Source: Devosia sp. A8/3-2
GTDB taxonomy: Bacteria > Pseudomonadota > Alphaproteobacteria > Rhizobiales > Devosiaceae
Assembly (NCBI GenBank): GCA_025452255.1
Contig: CP104974.1
Span: forward strand, 1,861,001-1,925,000
DNA: 64,000 nt
Reading direction: 5' to 3'
The position numbers were made by a program, and so were the translations under genes. Positions 19,284 to 29,857 of the stretch are shown piece after piece; position 1 is the first letter of the stretch; each line of letters begins with the position of its first letter. Under the pieces are notes generated by a model that saw only the letters and a program-made list of their open reading frames with translations, was not told the origin of the DNA and did not search any database.

Positions 19284-20866
19284 GGAGAGGCGCGCAATAC
19301 TTCGGGCGCAATGCCCTTGCTGGCCCGGTTTTGCGCGTGAAAGGCGATGAATGCCTTGGCGGGGAGGGGCTTGGCGTAAAGCCAGCCCTGACCGAAACCG
19401 ACCTCCTGGTCGATCAGATAATCGGCCTGTTCCCGGGTCTCGATACCCTCGGCGACGATGAACAGGCCCGGGGTCTTGGCCATGGAGATGATGTGCGGGG
19501 TGACCGAGCTGGTGGCGCTGCCCTTGCCGATGGTGTCGATGAAGGACTTGTCGATCTTGAGCGTCCAGCGGCAGATCCTGCAGATATTGCAGGCTGGAAT
19601 AGCCGGTGCCGAAATCGTCGATGGCAATGGAATGACCCATGGCGCGGGCTCGGCTCATGGTGACGCGGGCGGCCTCGATATCGATAAAGCCCCGCTCGGT
19701 GGCTTCGAGCCAGATTTGCTGCGGCTTGATGCGGGCGTCGCGCAGTTTGTGCTCAAGGATCGGCAGCATGCGGCCGGTCCTGATGTCGTCGGCGCAGAAA
19801 TTGATGGCTACATGCAGCGAGCGGTCGGCAACCAGCGTGGCGCCCAGATCGGCAATCACCGCCTCGATCACCTGATCGGTGATGGGCAGGATGAGGCCGC
19901 TTTCCTCGGCGAGGGGGATGAACAGGTCCGGGCGGACCATACTGCCATCGGGCCGGCGCCAGCGCACCAAGGCTTCGGCGCCGACGCAAATGCCGGATCT
20001 CGAGCGCGATGAGGGGCTGGTAGTGGACGACGAATTCCTGGTTGCGCACGGCCCGCGCCAATTCGCTGGCCGGGGAGAGGCGCTTGCGCGAGGCCCAGAT
20101 TATGGCACCCACGATCAGTGCCGCCATGGCGATGCCGATGGGCAGCAGGACCAGCACTTGGCGTTGCAGGCTGGCAAGGATGGTGCTGCGCGGGCTGGTT
20201 GCTATGGCCAGCCAGCCATTTTGCTCGGCGACGGAGAAGATGGTGTTGTCATCCGTGCCCGTGCGGGGATTGGCCATTAGCGACGTGACCAACGCTTGGT
20301 CGGGCATGTTGCGGGCGCTGATCAGCGTGCCGTTTTGGTGGGCGATGGCGAGGCCGGAGCTGGTGTCATCAACCACATCGATAAAGCGTTGCAGGATCGA
20401 CCAGCACGCTATAGGAGCCGCGCTGGAAGCCGAGCACCGGCCGACCATCGCTGACAATGCTGGATTGGAAAGGAGCGGTGACGGTGACGCCATTGGTCGT
20501 GGTGAAATCTGCGGGAGCAACCGGCACCAGCGTTTCGGTAATGCCCCAGAGGTGCATTTCAGCAGGCCACCCGCGAAATAGCCGACTTCGTTGATCGAGC
20601 CCGTCGTGGTCAGAGCGCGCATTTCGGCGATGTGTGGTTCCGAGCAGGGCACAAGGCCGGTCGCATTGATGGTTTCTGAGCGCGTGGCTGGCGTCGTCGA
20701 TGGTCATATTGGTGCGCGTGATGAGCCGCTGGGCGAGCGCGGAGAGCCGCTCCTGTTCCCCGCTCAGGGCCAGCTGCCGGGATAGGTAAGCGGCCGCCGC
20801 CAAAGGCAGGGCTGCGCCGATTGCGGCCAGCACCGCACCGAGCAGGATCACATTGCGTGATGTCAC
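19280..20866 (-). CDS. Membrane CSS-motif EAL c-di-GMP phosphodiesterase (several frameshifts)
   Basis: A GTG start at 20866 opens an N-terminal membrane helix. A periplasmic CSS-type sensor follows (ATGLVPCSEPH ... GGLLKCTS, the paired cysteines), then a second membrane helix (LVLLPIGIAMAALIVGAIIWA) and a cytoplasmic EAL domain. EAL residues are present: GAEALVRW, EATERGFID, IDDFGTGYSSLQYLQ, KIDKSFID and VAEGIET, so it should hydrolyse c-di-GMP. Breaks: 20674-20679 (TTCTGA), about 20546 (CCAGAGG for CCAGGAGG), about 20390, about 19993 and about 19570. The layout matches E. coli Pde proteins whose CSS disulfide controls activity. Confidence 0.85.
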
Positions 20867-21020
20867 CGGTCGCGTTCCTTACCGTCGCATGAGAGGCGCT
20901 ATCTCGCTGAGGAGGCGGGTGGGCGTCAATCGTGGAGGCATGGGCTGGCTAATGCTTGGTAAGCGGAAGGGGGTTGCGCCAAAGGGGAGATGGAGTCAGC
21001 CTTGGGGGAGGAGAGGTGTC

Positions 21021-21293
21021 ATGTGCCGCAATATCCGAACTCTGTTTAATTTCGAGCCGCCCGCCACACGCGATGAAATGCACGATGCTTCGCTGCAATT
21101 CGTGCGCAAGATTTCGGGCTATACCCACCCGTCCAAGGCCAATGAGGCCGCCTTTCACAATGCCGTCGAGGAGATCGAAGCGGTGGTGCGCAAGCTGCTC
21201 AAATCGCTCGATACCGATGCGCCACCCAAGGATCGTGAAGTGGTCGCGGCCAAGGCGCAGGAGCGGGCAAAGGAGCGATATGGCGCGGCGTGA
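21021..21293 (+). CDS. DUF2277 family protein
   Basis: Intact, 90 residues: MCRNIRTLFNFEPPATRDEMHD followed by ISGYTHPSKANEAAFHNAVEEI, the hallmark of DUF2277, a small conserved protein of unknown function. The Met-Cys-Arg-Asn-Ile start is characteristic, fixing the ATG at 21021 with a GGAGG-type RBS upstream (GGGGGAGGAGAGG). Confidence 0.9.
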   Translation: MCRNIRTLFNFEPPATRDEMHDASLQFVRKISGYTHPSKANEAAFHNAVEEIEAVVRKLLKSLDTDAPPKDREVVAAKAQERAKERYGAA

Positions 21294-21352
21294 GGGGAAC
21301 GGCCTGTGATGGCGGCGCGTTGTCGAGCGTAAGCTGCCACAAGGAACCCATC

Positions 21353-21526
21353 ATGCTGCAATTGCTCATTCTTCTCGTCGTCGTCGCCCTGATTGCCGGT
21401 GCGCTGGGGTTCACCGGCATTGCTACAGGCGCAGCGGCGTTGGCCAAGATCATCTTCTTCATCATGCTGATCGGCATCGCCATCATTGCGGTTTTGGCGC
21501 TCACGGGCCCAGCGATCATTTTCTAG
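21353..21526 (+). CDS. DUF1328-like small membrane protein
   Basis: 57 residues, almost entirely two membrane helices (LQLLILLVVVALIAGALGF and KIIFFIMLIGIAIIAVLAL) with the internal G-F-x-G-I-A-x-G-A-A sequence typical of DUF1328/YtjA. Function unknown; often linked to general stress in alphaproteobacteria. It lies 19 bp before the aldo/keto reductase and may be co-transcribed with it. Confidence 0.85.
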   Translation: MLQLLILLVVVALIAGALGFTGIATGAAALAKIIFFIMLIGIAIIAVLALTGPAIIF

Positions 21527-21545
21527 CCTCAAAGGATTTTTTACG

Positions 21546-22382
21546 ATGGCGGATATTCCGACAATCACGCTCAATGACGGCCGGACCATTCCCCAATTGG
21601 GGTTTGGCGTCTGGAAAATTCCCAATAATGCAGTGGGTGCGGCGATTGCTGTGGCGTTGCAGGCCGGATACCGCTCCATCGATACGGCGCAGGGCTATAG
21701 CAACGAGCAGGGCGTCGGCGCCGCAATCAAGGATAGTGGACTGGCGCGCGAAGAGCTGTTCATCACCTCCAAGCTGCGGACGCGCGACCGGGGGTATGAC
21801 GCGACGCTCAAGTCGTTCATGGGATCGCTGGACCGGCTGGGCCTCGACTATCTGGACCTGTTCCTGATCCACTGGCCGGTGCCGGGGCAGGACAAATATT
21901 CCGACACCGGAAGGCCTTCGTGCAATTGCAGCGCGACGGTCGTATCCGCTCGATCGGGGTGTCCAATTTCCTGCCCGAGCATCTCGAACGCATCATCGGC
22001 GATAGCGGGGTGGCGCCGGCAGTCAACCAGATCGAGCTGCATCCCGAATTCCAGCAGCGTGACGTGCGCGAGCTGCATAAGCGGCACAATATCGCCATTG
22101 AAAGCTATAGCCCGCTGGGCTCCGGCGCGGCGCTCGACAATGCCACGATTGGTGAGATTGCCAGCAAGCACGGCAAGAGCCCGGCGCAGGCGATCATCCG
22201 CTGGCATATCCGAGGAAGGGCTGATCGTCATTCCCAAATCGGTGCATGCCGACCGCATCCGCGCCAATGCGGATGTGTTCGATTTTGAACTCGATGCGGA
22301 CGACATGGCCAGGATCGCCAAGCTCGATCGGGCCAATGGCAAGATCGGCAGCGATCCGGCAACCAACAATGCGATCTGGTAG
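21546..22382 (+). CDS. Aldo/keto reductase (two frameshifts)
   Basis: An NADPH-dependent (alpha/beta)8 oxidoreductase of the 2,5-diketo-gluconate reductase type. IPQLGFGVWKI at the N-terminus, DTAQGYSNEQGVG with the catalytic Tyr, LDYLDLFLIHWPVP with the catalytic His, IRSIGVSNF, then GLIVIPKSVHADRI for cofactor binding. Breaks: 21907-21910 reads CCGG for CCTGG (…DTWKAFVQ), and 22209 reads ATCCGAGG for ATCGAGG or ATCCAGG. With these restored it is about 278 residues, the usual length. Confidence 0.9.
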   Translation: MADIPTITLNDGRTIPQLGFGVWKIPNNAVGAAIAVALQAGYRSIDTAQGYSNEQGVGAAIKDSGLAREELFITSKLRTRDRGYDATLKSFMGSLDRLGLDYLDLFLIHWPVPGQDKYSDTGRPSCNCSATVVSARSGCPISCPSISNASSAIAGWRRQSTRSSCIPNSSSVTCASCISGTISPLKAIARWAPARRSTMPRLVRLPASTARARRRRSSAGISEEGLIVIPKSVHADRIRANADVFDFELDADDMARIAKLDRANGKIGSDPATNNAIW

Positions 22383-22384
22383 GC

Positions 22385-22853
22385 CTACAGCTTGAGCTTG
22401 AAGCCCTCGTGGCTTTTGGCGAAGCCGAGCTTTTCGTAGAAGCGGTGGGCGTCCACGCGGACCTTGTTCGAGGTCAGCTGGACCACCCTGCAGCCGGCTT
22501 CGCGGCAGCGCTCGATGGCCCATTTGACCATGGTGCTGCCATAGCCGCCGCCGCGCAGGTCGCCGCGGATATGCACGTTTTCCAACAGGCCCCGCTTCAT
22601 GCCGAAATTGGGCAGACCGGGCAAAAAGCTGATCTGCAAGGTGCCGACGACTTCCCCATCCTTTTCGGCGACGACCAGCCGGTGCTTCGGATCGGCCACG
22701 ATCTCGTCAAAGGCGGCGCTGATAGCGCGGATCGTCTAGCGTGGCCGGGTCGAGCGGGGGCGTATCGGGGCCACGGGCGTCGCCGGCATGGCTGAGCTTG
22801 AGCATGGTGGGAATATCGGCAGGCGTGGCATCACGGAAGGTCAGGCTGGTCAT
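22385..22853 (-). CDS. GNAT-family N-acetyltransferase (frameshifted)
   Basis: From MTSLTFRDATPADIPTMLKL (start 22853) to HEGFKLKL (stop 22385), about 155 residues. Acetyl-CoA motif A is RGDLRGGGYGSTMV (Q/R-x-x-G-x-G/A), and motif B is AHRFYEKLGF. One break near 22730 (CAGCGCC for CAGGCC). Substrate unknown. Converges on the aldo/keto reductase with 2 bp between them. Confidence 0.85.
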
Positions 22854-22911
22854 GGGCATCGCTCAAGGAAAAGGCAGATGCAAATGACCAGTTTGGAGCC
22901 GCTCTGGCAAG

Positions 22912-23248
22912 TCAGCTGGTGGATATCGACGCCACCGGGGGCGACTTGACCGCCTCGGCAATGATGGTGTCGAAAAAGCCCGGAAAGCGCGTCCAGATCG
23001 GCGCAGCGCAGCTTGACCCGCCGCCGCGTGCCCTCGGGCGTGACGCTGACCACGCCGGCCTCGCGCAATTTGGCCAGATGATAGGTGAGGTTGGTCTTGG
23101 AGGTCAGGTCATGAAACTGGCCGCAGACCATGCCTACGTCGGCACAGAGCGACAAATGGCCGACAATGGCTAGCCGCGTTTCGTCGCCCGGGGCGGCGAG
23201 AACGGCGGGCATGGTGATCTGGTCGGCGTCTGGATGCGGCAGTGACAT
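22912..23248 (-). CDS. ArsR-family transcriptional repressor (frameshifted at C-terminus)
   Basis: A small winged helix regulator: AAPGDETRLAIVGHLSL (helix 1-2) and CGQFHDLTSKTNLTYHLAKLREAGVVSVTPEGTRRRVKLR (recognition helix and wing). The frame is lost near 22985. The adjacent frame gives FPGFFDTIIAEAVKSPPVASIS and a stop at 22912, about 112 residues. Divergent from an MFS transporter, with two 20-bp direct repeats between them that are the likely operators. Confidence 0.85.
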
Positions 23249-23278
23249 GACAGATATGTAACGCTGGATGCTGGTTAG

Positions 23279-23350
23279 TTCAATAAGTTTTGGACAAGTG
23301 GTTGACACAAGCATCCGTGAGGTCCAATTGTTCAATAAATTTTGGACAAG
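23279..23350. promoter_or_regulatory. Two direct repeats, candidate ArsR operators
   Basis: TTCAATAAGTTTTGGACAAG at 23279-23298 and TTCAATAAATTTTGGACAAG at 23331-23350 differ at one base. Each contains a partial dyad TTGTTC..GGACAA. They flank a TTGACA (23302-23307) that could be the transporter's -35 box, so bound repressor would block both promoters. Confidence 0.7.
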
Positions 23351-23360
23351 GACGCTGCTC

Positions 23361-24546
23361 ATGGATATCCGTCTCCTCTGGCTGGCAGTTGGCACGTTTG
23401 CGATTGGCGTCGAGAGCTTTGCGGTGCCCAGCCTCTTACCGCAGATCGCCGATTCCACGGGCGTCAGCCTGACCCGAGCCGGATATCTGGTGATTGCGTT
23501 TGCGCTGGCCAATGCCTTTGGCTCGCCCGTGCTGGCGGCGCTGACCGGCACGGCAGACCGGCGCCGGACCTTGACGATCACCGCGCTGTTGTTCTCGCTC
23601 AGGGCGATTGGGGCCGCATTCTCTCGCGGCTATTTCTGATCTGATGGTGGCCCGCATCGTCATGGCTTTTGCCGCAGGGCTCTATACGGCAACGGCGCAG
23701 GCCACCGGGGTGGCGATCTCATCGGCCGATCACCGGGCGCGCGCCATCTCCGTCATCGTTGGCGGCACGACCATGGCGGTGGCGTTCGGCGCGCCGCTCG
23801 GGGCGCTGGTTGCGGGCCTCGTGGGTTGGCGCGGCAGCTATGTGATGGTCGCGCTGTTCGGTGTCATTGCCGCCGCCTCGATCTGGATCATGCTGCCGGC
23901 GGGGTTGCGAGGCGCCCAGCTGAGCCTGCGCCAGCGTGTTGCGGCGGTGGCGTTGCCGGGCGTTCCAGGCGCATTGCTGACCACCGGCTCAACTCTGGCG
24001 GGTGCCTTCACCGTCATCATCTATCTCGCTGTGGTGACGACACAATCGATAGGCTTGTCGCCGACGCTGGTACCGGCAGTGTTGCTGGCCTTTGGCATCG
24101 GCGCGGCATTGGGCAATGCGGCAGGCGGGCAATTGGCCGACCGGATCGGCGCGCGCCCGACGGTGATCGGGGCGACGGCACTGAACGGGCTGATGCTAGC
24201 GGCAATATCGCTGGTGGCGCATCTGCCGGGCGGCATTGTTGGGCCCGCATTCTTCGTGTTGATCTTTGCTCAGGGCGCCACCGGCTGGGCTTTTCCGCCA
24301 GCGCAGTCGAGCTATCTGCTGGGCTCGGCGCCCAATAGCGCGCCGCTGGTGCTCTCGCTCAATGCCTCGGCGCTCTATCTGGGCATTGCCAGTGGTTCGC
24401 TGATTGCGGGGCTAGTGCTGCAATTCGGCACGGCGGACGATCTCGGCTGGGTCGGTGCGACGCTGCCGGCAATCGCACTGGCCGGCATTGCGCTATCCGC
24501 AATTCGGCGGCATGAGACCCGTCCGAGCATGGCGCGCTCGGGGTGA
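23361..24546 (+). CDS. MFS transporter, DHA1-type (one frameshift)
   Basis: Twelve predicted membrane helices across two frames, about 395 residues: DIRLLWLAVGTFAIGVESFAV at the N-terminus, motif-A-like region LTGTADRRRTL, then RIVMAFAAGLYTATAQATGVAI. The break at 23634-23639 is a TTCTGA where the protein requires Phe-Asp (TTCGAT). The divergent ArsR gene and operator repeats suggest expression is induced when the repressor's ligand or a metal/redox signal appears. Substrate unknown, probably drug or small-molecule efflux. Confidence 0.88.
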
Positions 24547-24726
24547 AGCGCCGGATTATCCTTGTCCGGCAAGCAATTGATGCAACGCCGCCCTGCATAA
24601 AGCGGCATTGTGGCGTGGCTGGCTGACATTTTAGTGTGGGGATGACCGCAATCCCCTTGCGGCCATCCCACATTGCTGACGGCTACGGCTTTGCGCCGTG
24701 CCATTGCGTCTGCCGGAGTATTTGCC

Positions 24727-25953
24727 GTGACCGATTCTTCCCGCCCCTCTGTCGGGCTCGGCTCGCTTTCCACCAAGCTGGCGATCTTCGCCATGGCTAT
24801 CGGCGCCTTCGGCATCGGTACGGGTGAATTCGCGATCATGGGGCTGCTGCCCAATCTGGCGGGCGATCTGCGGATTTCCGAACCCGAGGCGGGGCATGTG
24901 ATCAGCGCCTATGCGCTTGGCGTGGTGGTGGGGGCGCCGCTGATTGCGATTCTGTTCGCCAAAGTGCCGCGCAAGCCGCTGATGCTGGGGCTTATGGCGC
25001 TGTTTGCGCTGGGTAATTTCGGCAGCGCCGCAGCGCCTGATTATCTGTCGCTGATCGCGCTGCGCTTTGTCAGTGGGCTGCCGCATGGCGCCTATTTCGG
25101 CATTGTCGCGCTGGTGGCGGCCTCCATGGTCGATGTCGGCTATCGCGCCCGCGCTGTTGGCCGAGTGATGCTGGGGCTGACCATTGCCACGCTGATCGGC
25201 ATGCCGATGGCGACGTGGCTGGGGCAATATATGGGCTGGCGGCCGACCTTTACCGGGGTAGGCATTGTCGGCGTGTTGGCGCTGGTGATGATCGCGCGGT
25301 TTGCGCCGATGGTGGCGCTGGCCGATGGCGCGAGCCCGCTGCGCGAATTGAGCGCGCTCAAGCGGCCGCAGGTGTGGCTGACGCTGGCGATCAGCGCGGT
25401 TGGGTGCGGCGGGATGTTTGCGGTGTTCACCTATGTGGTGCCGCTGCTGACCGAGGTGACTGGTATTCCCATGGTCTGGGTGCCGCTGGTGCTGGCACTG
25501 TTCGGCGTCGGCATGACGTTGGGCAATATTCTGGGTGCCTATATGGCCGACAAGGCGCTGATGGCGACCATTGGCGGCATGCTGGCCTTCAACGTGGTGA
25601 GCTCGGCGATCATTCCGTTCACGGCGCAATTCTGGGTGATGGCGTCGATCAGCGTGCTGCTGGTGGGCTTTACCGTGGCCATCGGGACGGCGTTGCAGAC
25701 GCGGCTGATGGATGTGGCGGCAGAGGGCCAGACGCTGGCGGCGACGCTCAACCATGCGGCGTTCAACATGGCCAATGCGCTGGGTGCGCTGCTCGGAGGG
25801 TTGGCGATTTCGGCGGGCTATGGCTGGGGCTCGACCGGCGTGGTCGGGGCGATCATGGCCGTTGGCGGGCTGATCCTGTTTTTCATCTCGCTGGCGCTGG
25901 ACCGCAAGACACCGCGCTGGGAACCGCTGGATGTGGTTGCGGAAGCCGCCTGA
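24727..25953 (+). CDS. MFS transporter, AraJ/sugar-efflux or drug-efflux type
   Basis: Intact, 408 residues from GTG 24727 (preceded by GGAG at 8-bp spacing). Twelve membrane helices. N-terminal AIFAMAIGAFGIGTGEFAIMGLLPNLA is the DHA1 AraJ/YdhP signature, with a PHGAYFGIVALVAASMV helix 5. Likely exporter of arabinose-like sugars or drugs. Unlike its upstream neighbour it carries no frame break. A long antisense open frame (24631-25971) is a coding shadow. Confidence 0.9.
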   Translation: MTDSSRPSVGLGSLSTKLAIFAMAIGAFGIGTGEFAIMGLLPNLAGDLRISEPEAGHVISAYALGVVVGAPLIAILFAKVPRKPLMLGLMALFALGNFGSAAAPDYLSLIALRFVSGLPHGAYFGIVALVAASMVDVGYRARAVGRVMLGLTIATLIGMPMATWLGQYMGWRPTFTGVGIVGVLALVMIARFAPMVALADGASPLRELSALKRPQVWLTLAISAVGCGGMFAVFTYVVPLLTEVTGIPMVWVPLVLALFGVGMTLGNILGAYMADKALMATIGGMLAFNVVSSAIIPFTAQFWVMASISVLLVGFTVAIGTALQTRLMDVAAEGQTLAATLNHAAFNMANALGALLGGLAISAGYGWGSTGVVGAIMAVGGLILFFISLALDRKTPRWEPLDVVAEAA

Positions 25954-26015
25954 AAGCCAGTGTAGTTTCAAAGTTTGCAGCCGCCCGGACAGATGTCTGG
26001 GCGGCTGTTTTGTTA

Positions 26016-26444
26016 TCAGGCGACGCTGAGCTTGACCTCGACATTGCCGCGCGTGGCATTGGAATAGGGGCAGACTCGGTGGGCCTTTTCGACCAGTGCC
26101 GGGGCCGCTTCATGGTCCATGCCGGGAATGGTGACTTCAAGCGCGACGGCGATGTTAAAGCCGCTGCCCTTGGCGTTTTCGCCGAAGGAGACAGCAGCAT
26201 TGATGCTGGTTTCGTCAGGAACCTTGATCTTGTCGCCGCGGGCGACGGCCTTGATGGCGCCGAGGAAGCAGGCCGAATAGCCGACAGCGAAGAGCTGTTC
26301 GGGATTGGTGCCCAGGCCGCCATTGCCGCCCATTTCCTTGGGCGTATCAAGGGTGACCGACAAGCGGCCGTCATCGGTGGCGCTGGTGCCGGTGCGGCCG
26401 CCGGTCGAAGTGGCGTGGGCAGTGTAGATGGCTGATTTGATCAT
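26016..26444 (-). CDS. ohr: Organic hydroperoxide resistance protein Ohr
   Basis: Intact, 142 residues. A thiol peroxidase of the OsmC/Ohr family. The two catalytic cysteines are in VGYSACFLGAIKAVA and VCPYSNATRGN. It detoxifies organic hydroperoxides using lipoylated partners. Divergently transcribed from ohrR, with a palindromic operator in between. Confidence 0.96.
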   Translation of the reverse strand: MIKSAIYTAHATSTGGRTGTSATDDGRLSVTLDTPKEMGGNGGLGTNPEQLFAVGYSACFLGAIKAVARGDKIKVPDETSINAAVSFGENAKGSGFNIAVALEVTIPGMDHEAAPALVEKAHRVCPYSNATRGNVEVKLSVA

Positions 26445-26474
26445 TTCGGGTCTCCTTGGATGGTTGTTTATAGC

Positions 26475-26493
26475 GCGCAATTAAATAGTGCGC
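26475..26493. promoter_or_regulatory. Candidate OhrR operator
   Basis: An imperfect dyad, GCGCAATTA-AATAGTGCGC, in the 95-bp ohr/ohrR intergenic region. OhrR of related bacteria binds AT-centred dyads of this kind and releases DNA on oxidation. Confidence 0.6.
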
Positions 26494-26539
26494 AATCGAA
26501 AATGCCATGATATGGTATGGCAATGAAGGGGTTTGCGGA

Positions 26540-26995
26540 ATGGAGACTGGCGTGACCGAGAAACCGGACCTGCTCAAGCTGGATTCGATGCTGTGTTTTG
26601 CCGTCTACGCGGCCGGGCATGCCTTCACGCGATTCTACAAGCCGCGGCTGGATGCGCTGGGGCTGACCTATCCGCAATATCTGGTGTTTCTGGTGCTGTG
26701 GGAGGGCGACGGGCTCACCGTCAAGGCGCTGGGGGAGCGGCTGTTGCTGGATTCGGGCACGATCACGCCGTTGCTCAAACGGCTGGAGGCGCGTGGGCTG
26801 GTCGAGCGGCGGCGGGACCAGCAAGACGAGCGGCAGGTGCGGGTGCTGCTGACCGAGGCGGGGCGAGCGCTGCGGGAACAGGCGCAGAGCATTCCGCTGG
26901 CGGTGGGCAAGGCGAGCGGATTGGGCATGGACGGTGCCGATGCACTGCGGCGCGAATTGGTGAGCCTGCGCGAGCGGCTGGATGGGGTTGAGTGA
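26540..26995 (+). CDS. ohrR: MarR-family peroxide sensor OhrR
   Basis: Intact, 151 residues. The peroxide-sensing Cys is in [16 protein letters not shown] (about residue 20). The winged helix is in [42 protein letters not shown]. Expected to repress ohr and itself until the Cys is oxidised by organic hydroperoxide. Confidence 0.93.
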   Translation: METGVTEKPDLLKLDSMLCFAVYAAGHAFTRFYKPRLDALGLTYPQYLVFLVLWEGDGLTVKALGERLLLDSGTITPLLKRLEARGLVERRRDQQDERQVRVLLTEAGRALREQAQSIPLAVGKASGLGMDGADALRRELVSLRERLDGVE

Positions 26996-26999
26996 GGGC

Positions 27000-27263
27000 C
27001 TCACAGGAATTGCAGGCCGCAGTGTCAGGTTTGGTGTTTTGAGAATTGGTGACATCGCTCCCCTTGTGGACATCTTATGACCCGGCACAGGCCGGGGGAT
27101 AACTAATCAGCCCGGCGGCGTGTGCGGTATCTCAAGATGGGCCCCGGCTGCGCCGGGGTGACATCGTGGGTGGAGAGGGGTCGGTCTTACCCATCTCGGC
27201 CTAGCGACCGATCCACCCTCTCCCGCGAGGGGAGAGGGTGGATCGAGTTTGGGCGCCGCTTAG
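27000..27263. repeat. Intergenic repeats between ohrR and the nucleotidase
   Basis: No gene. Contains a CCACCCTCTCCCGCGAGGGGAG-type hairpin (27211-27241), also found in similar form near 55130-55165, and a GGCTGCGCCGGGGTGACATCG segment shared with other intergenic regions. Confidence 0.5.
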
Positions 27264-29234
27264 CTAGAGCGTGATGCGGTAGATGCCGAAGCCGTCGGGA
27301 TTGGTGTTGCCGGTGGCTTCGATTTTGATGGCGGTGACGTCATCGACATAGTGGGCGGCTTTGGGGCCGGTGGCGAAGAGGACGCTGGTGCCGGTGATGG
27401 GCGCGAGCGACCAATTGTTGTCGGCCTTGGGGTCGATAGTGCCGTTTTCAACGATATAGCGGACGATGAGGTCGCGGTTGGTGTCGGGGCCCTTGAAGAC
27501 GATCACGTCGGGGCCGATGCCGGGGAAGGTGCCTGCCGCCGGCGCGGTAATTGTTGGTGGCGACGACGAATTTGGCCGCCGGATCGATCGGCTTGCCATC
27601 ATACATCAGATCGACGATGCGGCTCGCGTCCGGGTTGGGCTCGGCCTTGCCGTCTGAGGAGAAGCGGGAGGGTTGGGTCAGGTCGATCTTGTAGGTGACG
27701 CCGTCGATCACGTCGAAATTGTAGGACGGGAAATCGGGATTGATCAGTTCGGCATCGGTGGAGCCGGCCTCGATCTGATTGAAGATGCCGGCGGAACGCT
27801 CGAGCCAGTTCTTCACATCGGCGCCGGTGATGACCACGGCCCGGATAGTGTTGGGATAGAGATAGAGATCGGCCACGTTCTTGATGGCAACCGGGCCAAC
27901 GGGGACGTCGGTGTAATAATCCGGGCCGCCACGGCCGCCGGACTTGAAGGGGGCGGCAGCCGACAGGATCGGCAGGCTTTCCCATTCGGTGCCCTTCATC
28001 ATCTGCTCGATATACCGAGTCTGGGCCCGGCTCACGACCCGGACGGATGGATCATCGGCCACGAGGGCAAAGTAGGAATAGAGCGGGGCGGCAGTTTCGC
28101 CCACGGGGCGGCGGATATATTCGAGCGTCTCGTCGTGATCAGCTCAGGCGGCGGCGGCCACTTCGGCTTCGTTTTCGACCGGGGCACTGACTTTGCCCTC
28201 GACGCTGGGAAATTGGGCGGGCTTCGGAGGTATGCGAGGCAATGGTCCATTTGCCGTCGGCATCCTGCTCGAGCAGCAGATCGATCAGGCCCATATGGCT
28301 GCCCCAGAAGCCGGCCATGACGGCAGGCTTGCCGGCCAAAGTGCCGGCGGTGATGTCGGCACCTTCGACACCTTCATAATCGGGGCCGGGGAAGACCAGA
28401 TGCTGGTGGCCGGTAAGGACCACGTCGATGCCCTCAATGGCCGCGAGCTGCAACGACGCGTTTTCGGCGCCAGTGGTCTGGTCGACGGCGATGCCGGAAT
28501 GGGAGAGGGCGATGATGATATCGGCGCCTTCTTCCTTCATCTTGGGGACATAGGCGGTGGCGGTTTCCACGATATCACGCGTGCTGACCTTGCCGGTCAG
28601 ATGGGTGGCGTCCCGTGTCATGATCTGGGGCGGCAGGAAGCCGATGAGGCCGACCTTGATGGCCTTGGTGGCGCCAGAGCCATCGACCAGCTCTTTTCGA
28701 CGATCAGATAGGGCTTGATATAGGTGGTGTCGCTGAGCGCGTCGGCGGCCGAGTCACCCTTGACCAGATTGGCCGAAACGAAGGGGAAGGTGGCGCCGGC
28801 CGTGGCCTTGTCGAGATATTCCGAGCCATAATTGAATTCGTGATTGCCCGTGGTGGCGGCTTCATAGCCAAGGGTGTTCATGGCGGCGATAATGGGGTGC
28901 ACATTGCCGTCGAGCCCCTTCTCATAGGCGATGTAATCGCCCATCGGGTTGCCCCGGATGATGTCGCCATTGTCGATCAGCATGGAATTGCCCGCTTCGG
29001 CGCGGATCGCTTCGATGATGGAGGCGGTGCGCGCCGAGCCCATCGTGTCATTGGGGGCGTCGGCATAATAGTCATAGGCGAACACGGCGACGTGCAGGTC
29101 GGTGGTTTCCATGATGCGCAGATGGGCCTGATTGGCCCGGGCGCTGGTGGCAAAGGATGCATTGCGGCCATGGCCCCCAGACTCGCCGAACCGGCGAGGA
29201 ATGTGCGTCGCGACAGTCTTGGCAGGAAATTCAT
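27264..29234 (-). CDS. cpdB: Periplasmic 5'-nucleotidase / 2',3'-cyclic phosphodiesterase (about five frameshifts)
   Basis: Signal peptide with twin arginine ([18 protein letters not shown]). The metallophosphatase domain has [16 protein letters not shown] (metal Asp/His), [25 protein letters not shown] and [13 protein letters not shown]. The C-terminal 5_nucleotid_C domain has [24 protein letters not shown] and [21 protein letters not shown]. It ends [22 protein letters not shown]. About 655 codons, the CpdB length. Breaks near 29175, 28697, 28205, 28145 and 27540. Hydrolyses nucleotides and 2',3'-cNMPs for phosphate or nucleoside scavenging. Confidence 0.9.
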
Positions 29235-29857
29235 TGATCGTCTCCCTTGGGCATTCACTGATGAACTTGAACTGGCTCGGGGGCGCAGGCTCCCGGGCGG
29301 CCGGAATGGCTCCGGCGGATTGCAGAACCGGCATTGCCGGCTTGGGACGCTCTCATGCCGCTGGCAGGTGACGTTGCCATGACAGGGCGATCGTAGGGGC
29401 TGGCCCAGCGAATGCGAACGGGATGCTAGGAAACTTTGACCGGTTGGTCAATTTATGACGGTGGGGTGAGCGGGGGAATTTTGGGGGTGCGTTTGGAGGG
29501 GTGTAATCGACGCCATTGAGGGCTGCTCCCCGGCGACGGCCCACTCCCGGCAAATTCGCGTCGCCCAGAATGAAGACTATGCCGATCGCCCCGCCAATGC
29601 TGCCGGATGTCTCAATTGGGGTGGGTTGCAGACAGTCTGCTTTCAGATGAGGACCTCGCAGGAGCGGACATCCAAATCTTCGACTGCGCTGTCAGTGACG
29701 ATTCGCGCATTTCGAACACAGCTCTTGCCTGCGCCGCCTTTGCTCGGGCTTGATTCGAAGATCAAGTTACGTCCGGCGCAGATGCGCGTGTTTATGCTGG
29801 GTCTCGTGATGACGATCGCGCAGCGCTATGCGTCCAGGGGGCTGTACGGCGCGACGA
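29235..29857. other. Gap between the nucleotidase and TetR genes
   Basis: About 620 bp. Small open frames on both strands lack RBSs and resemble no family. A region near 29640-29800 has a lower GC content than its surroundings. I see no RNA gene or strong terminator. Confidence 0.4.

Noticed and set aside
24631..25971. 446-codon open frame antisense to the MFS gene
   Set aside because: It is a coding shadow: the sequence is rich in His/Arg/Gln from reversed Ala/Leu/Val codons, has no RBS and matches no family, while the plus strand encodes a clear transporter.
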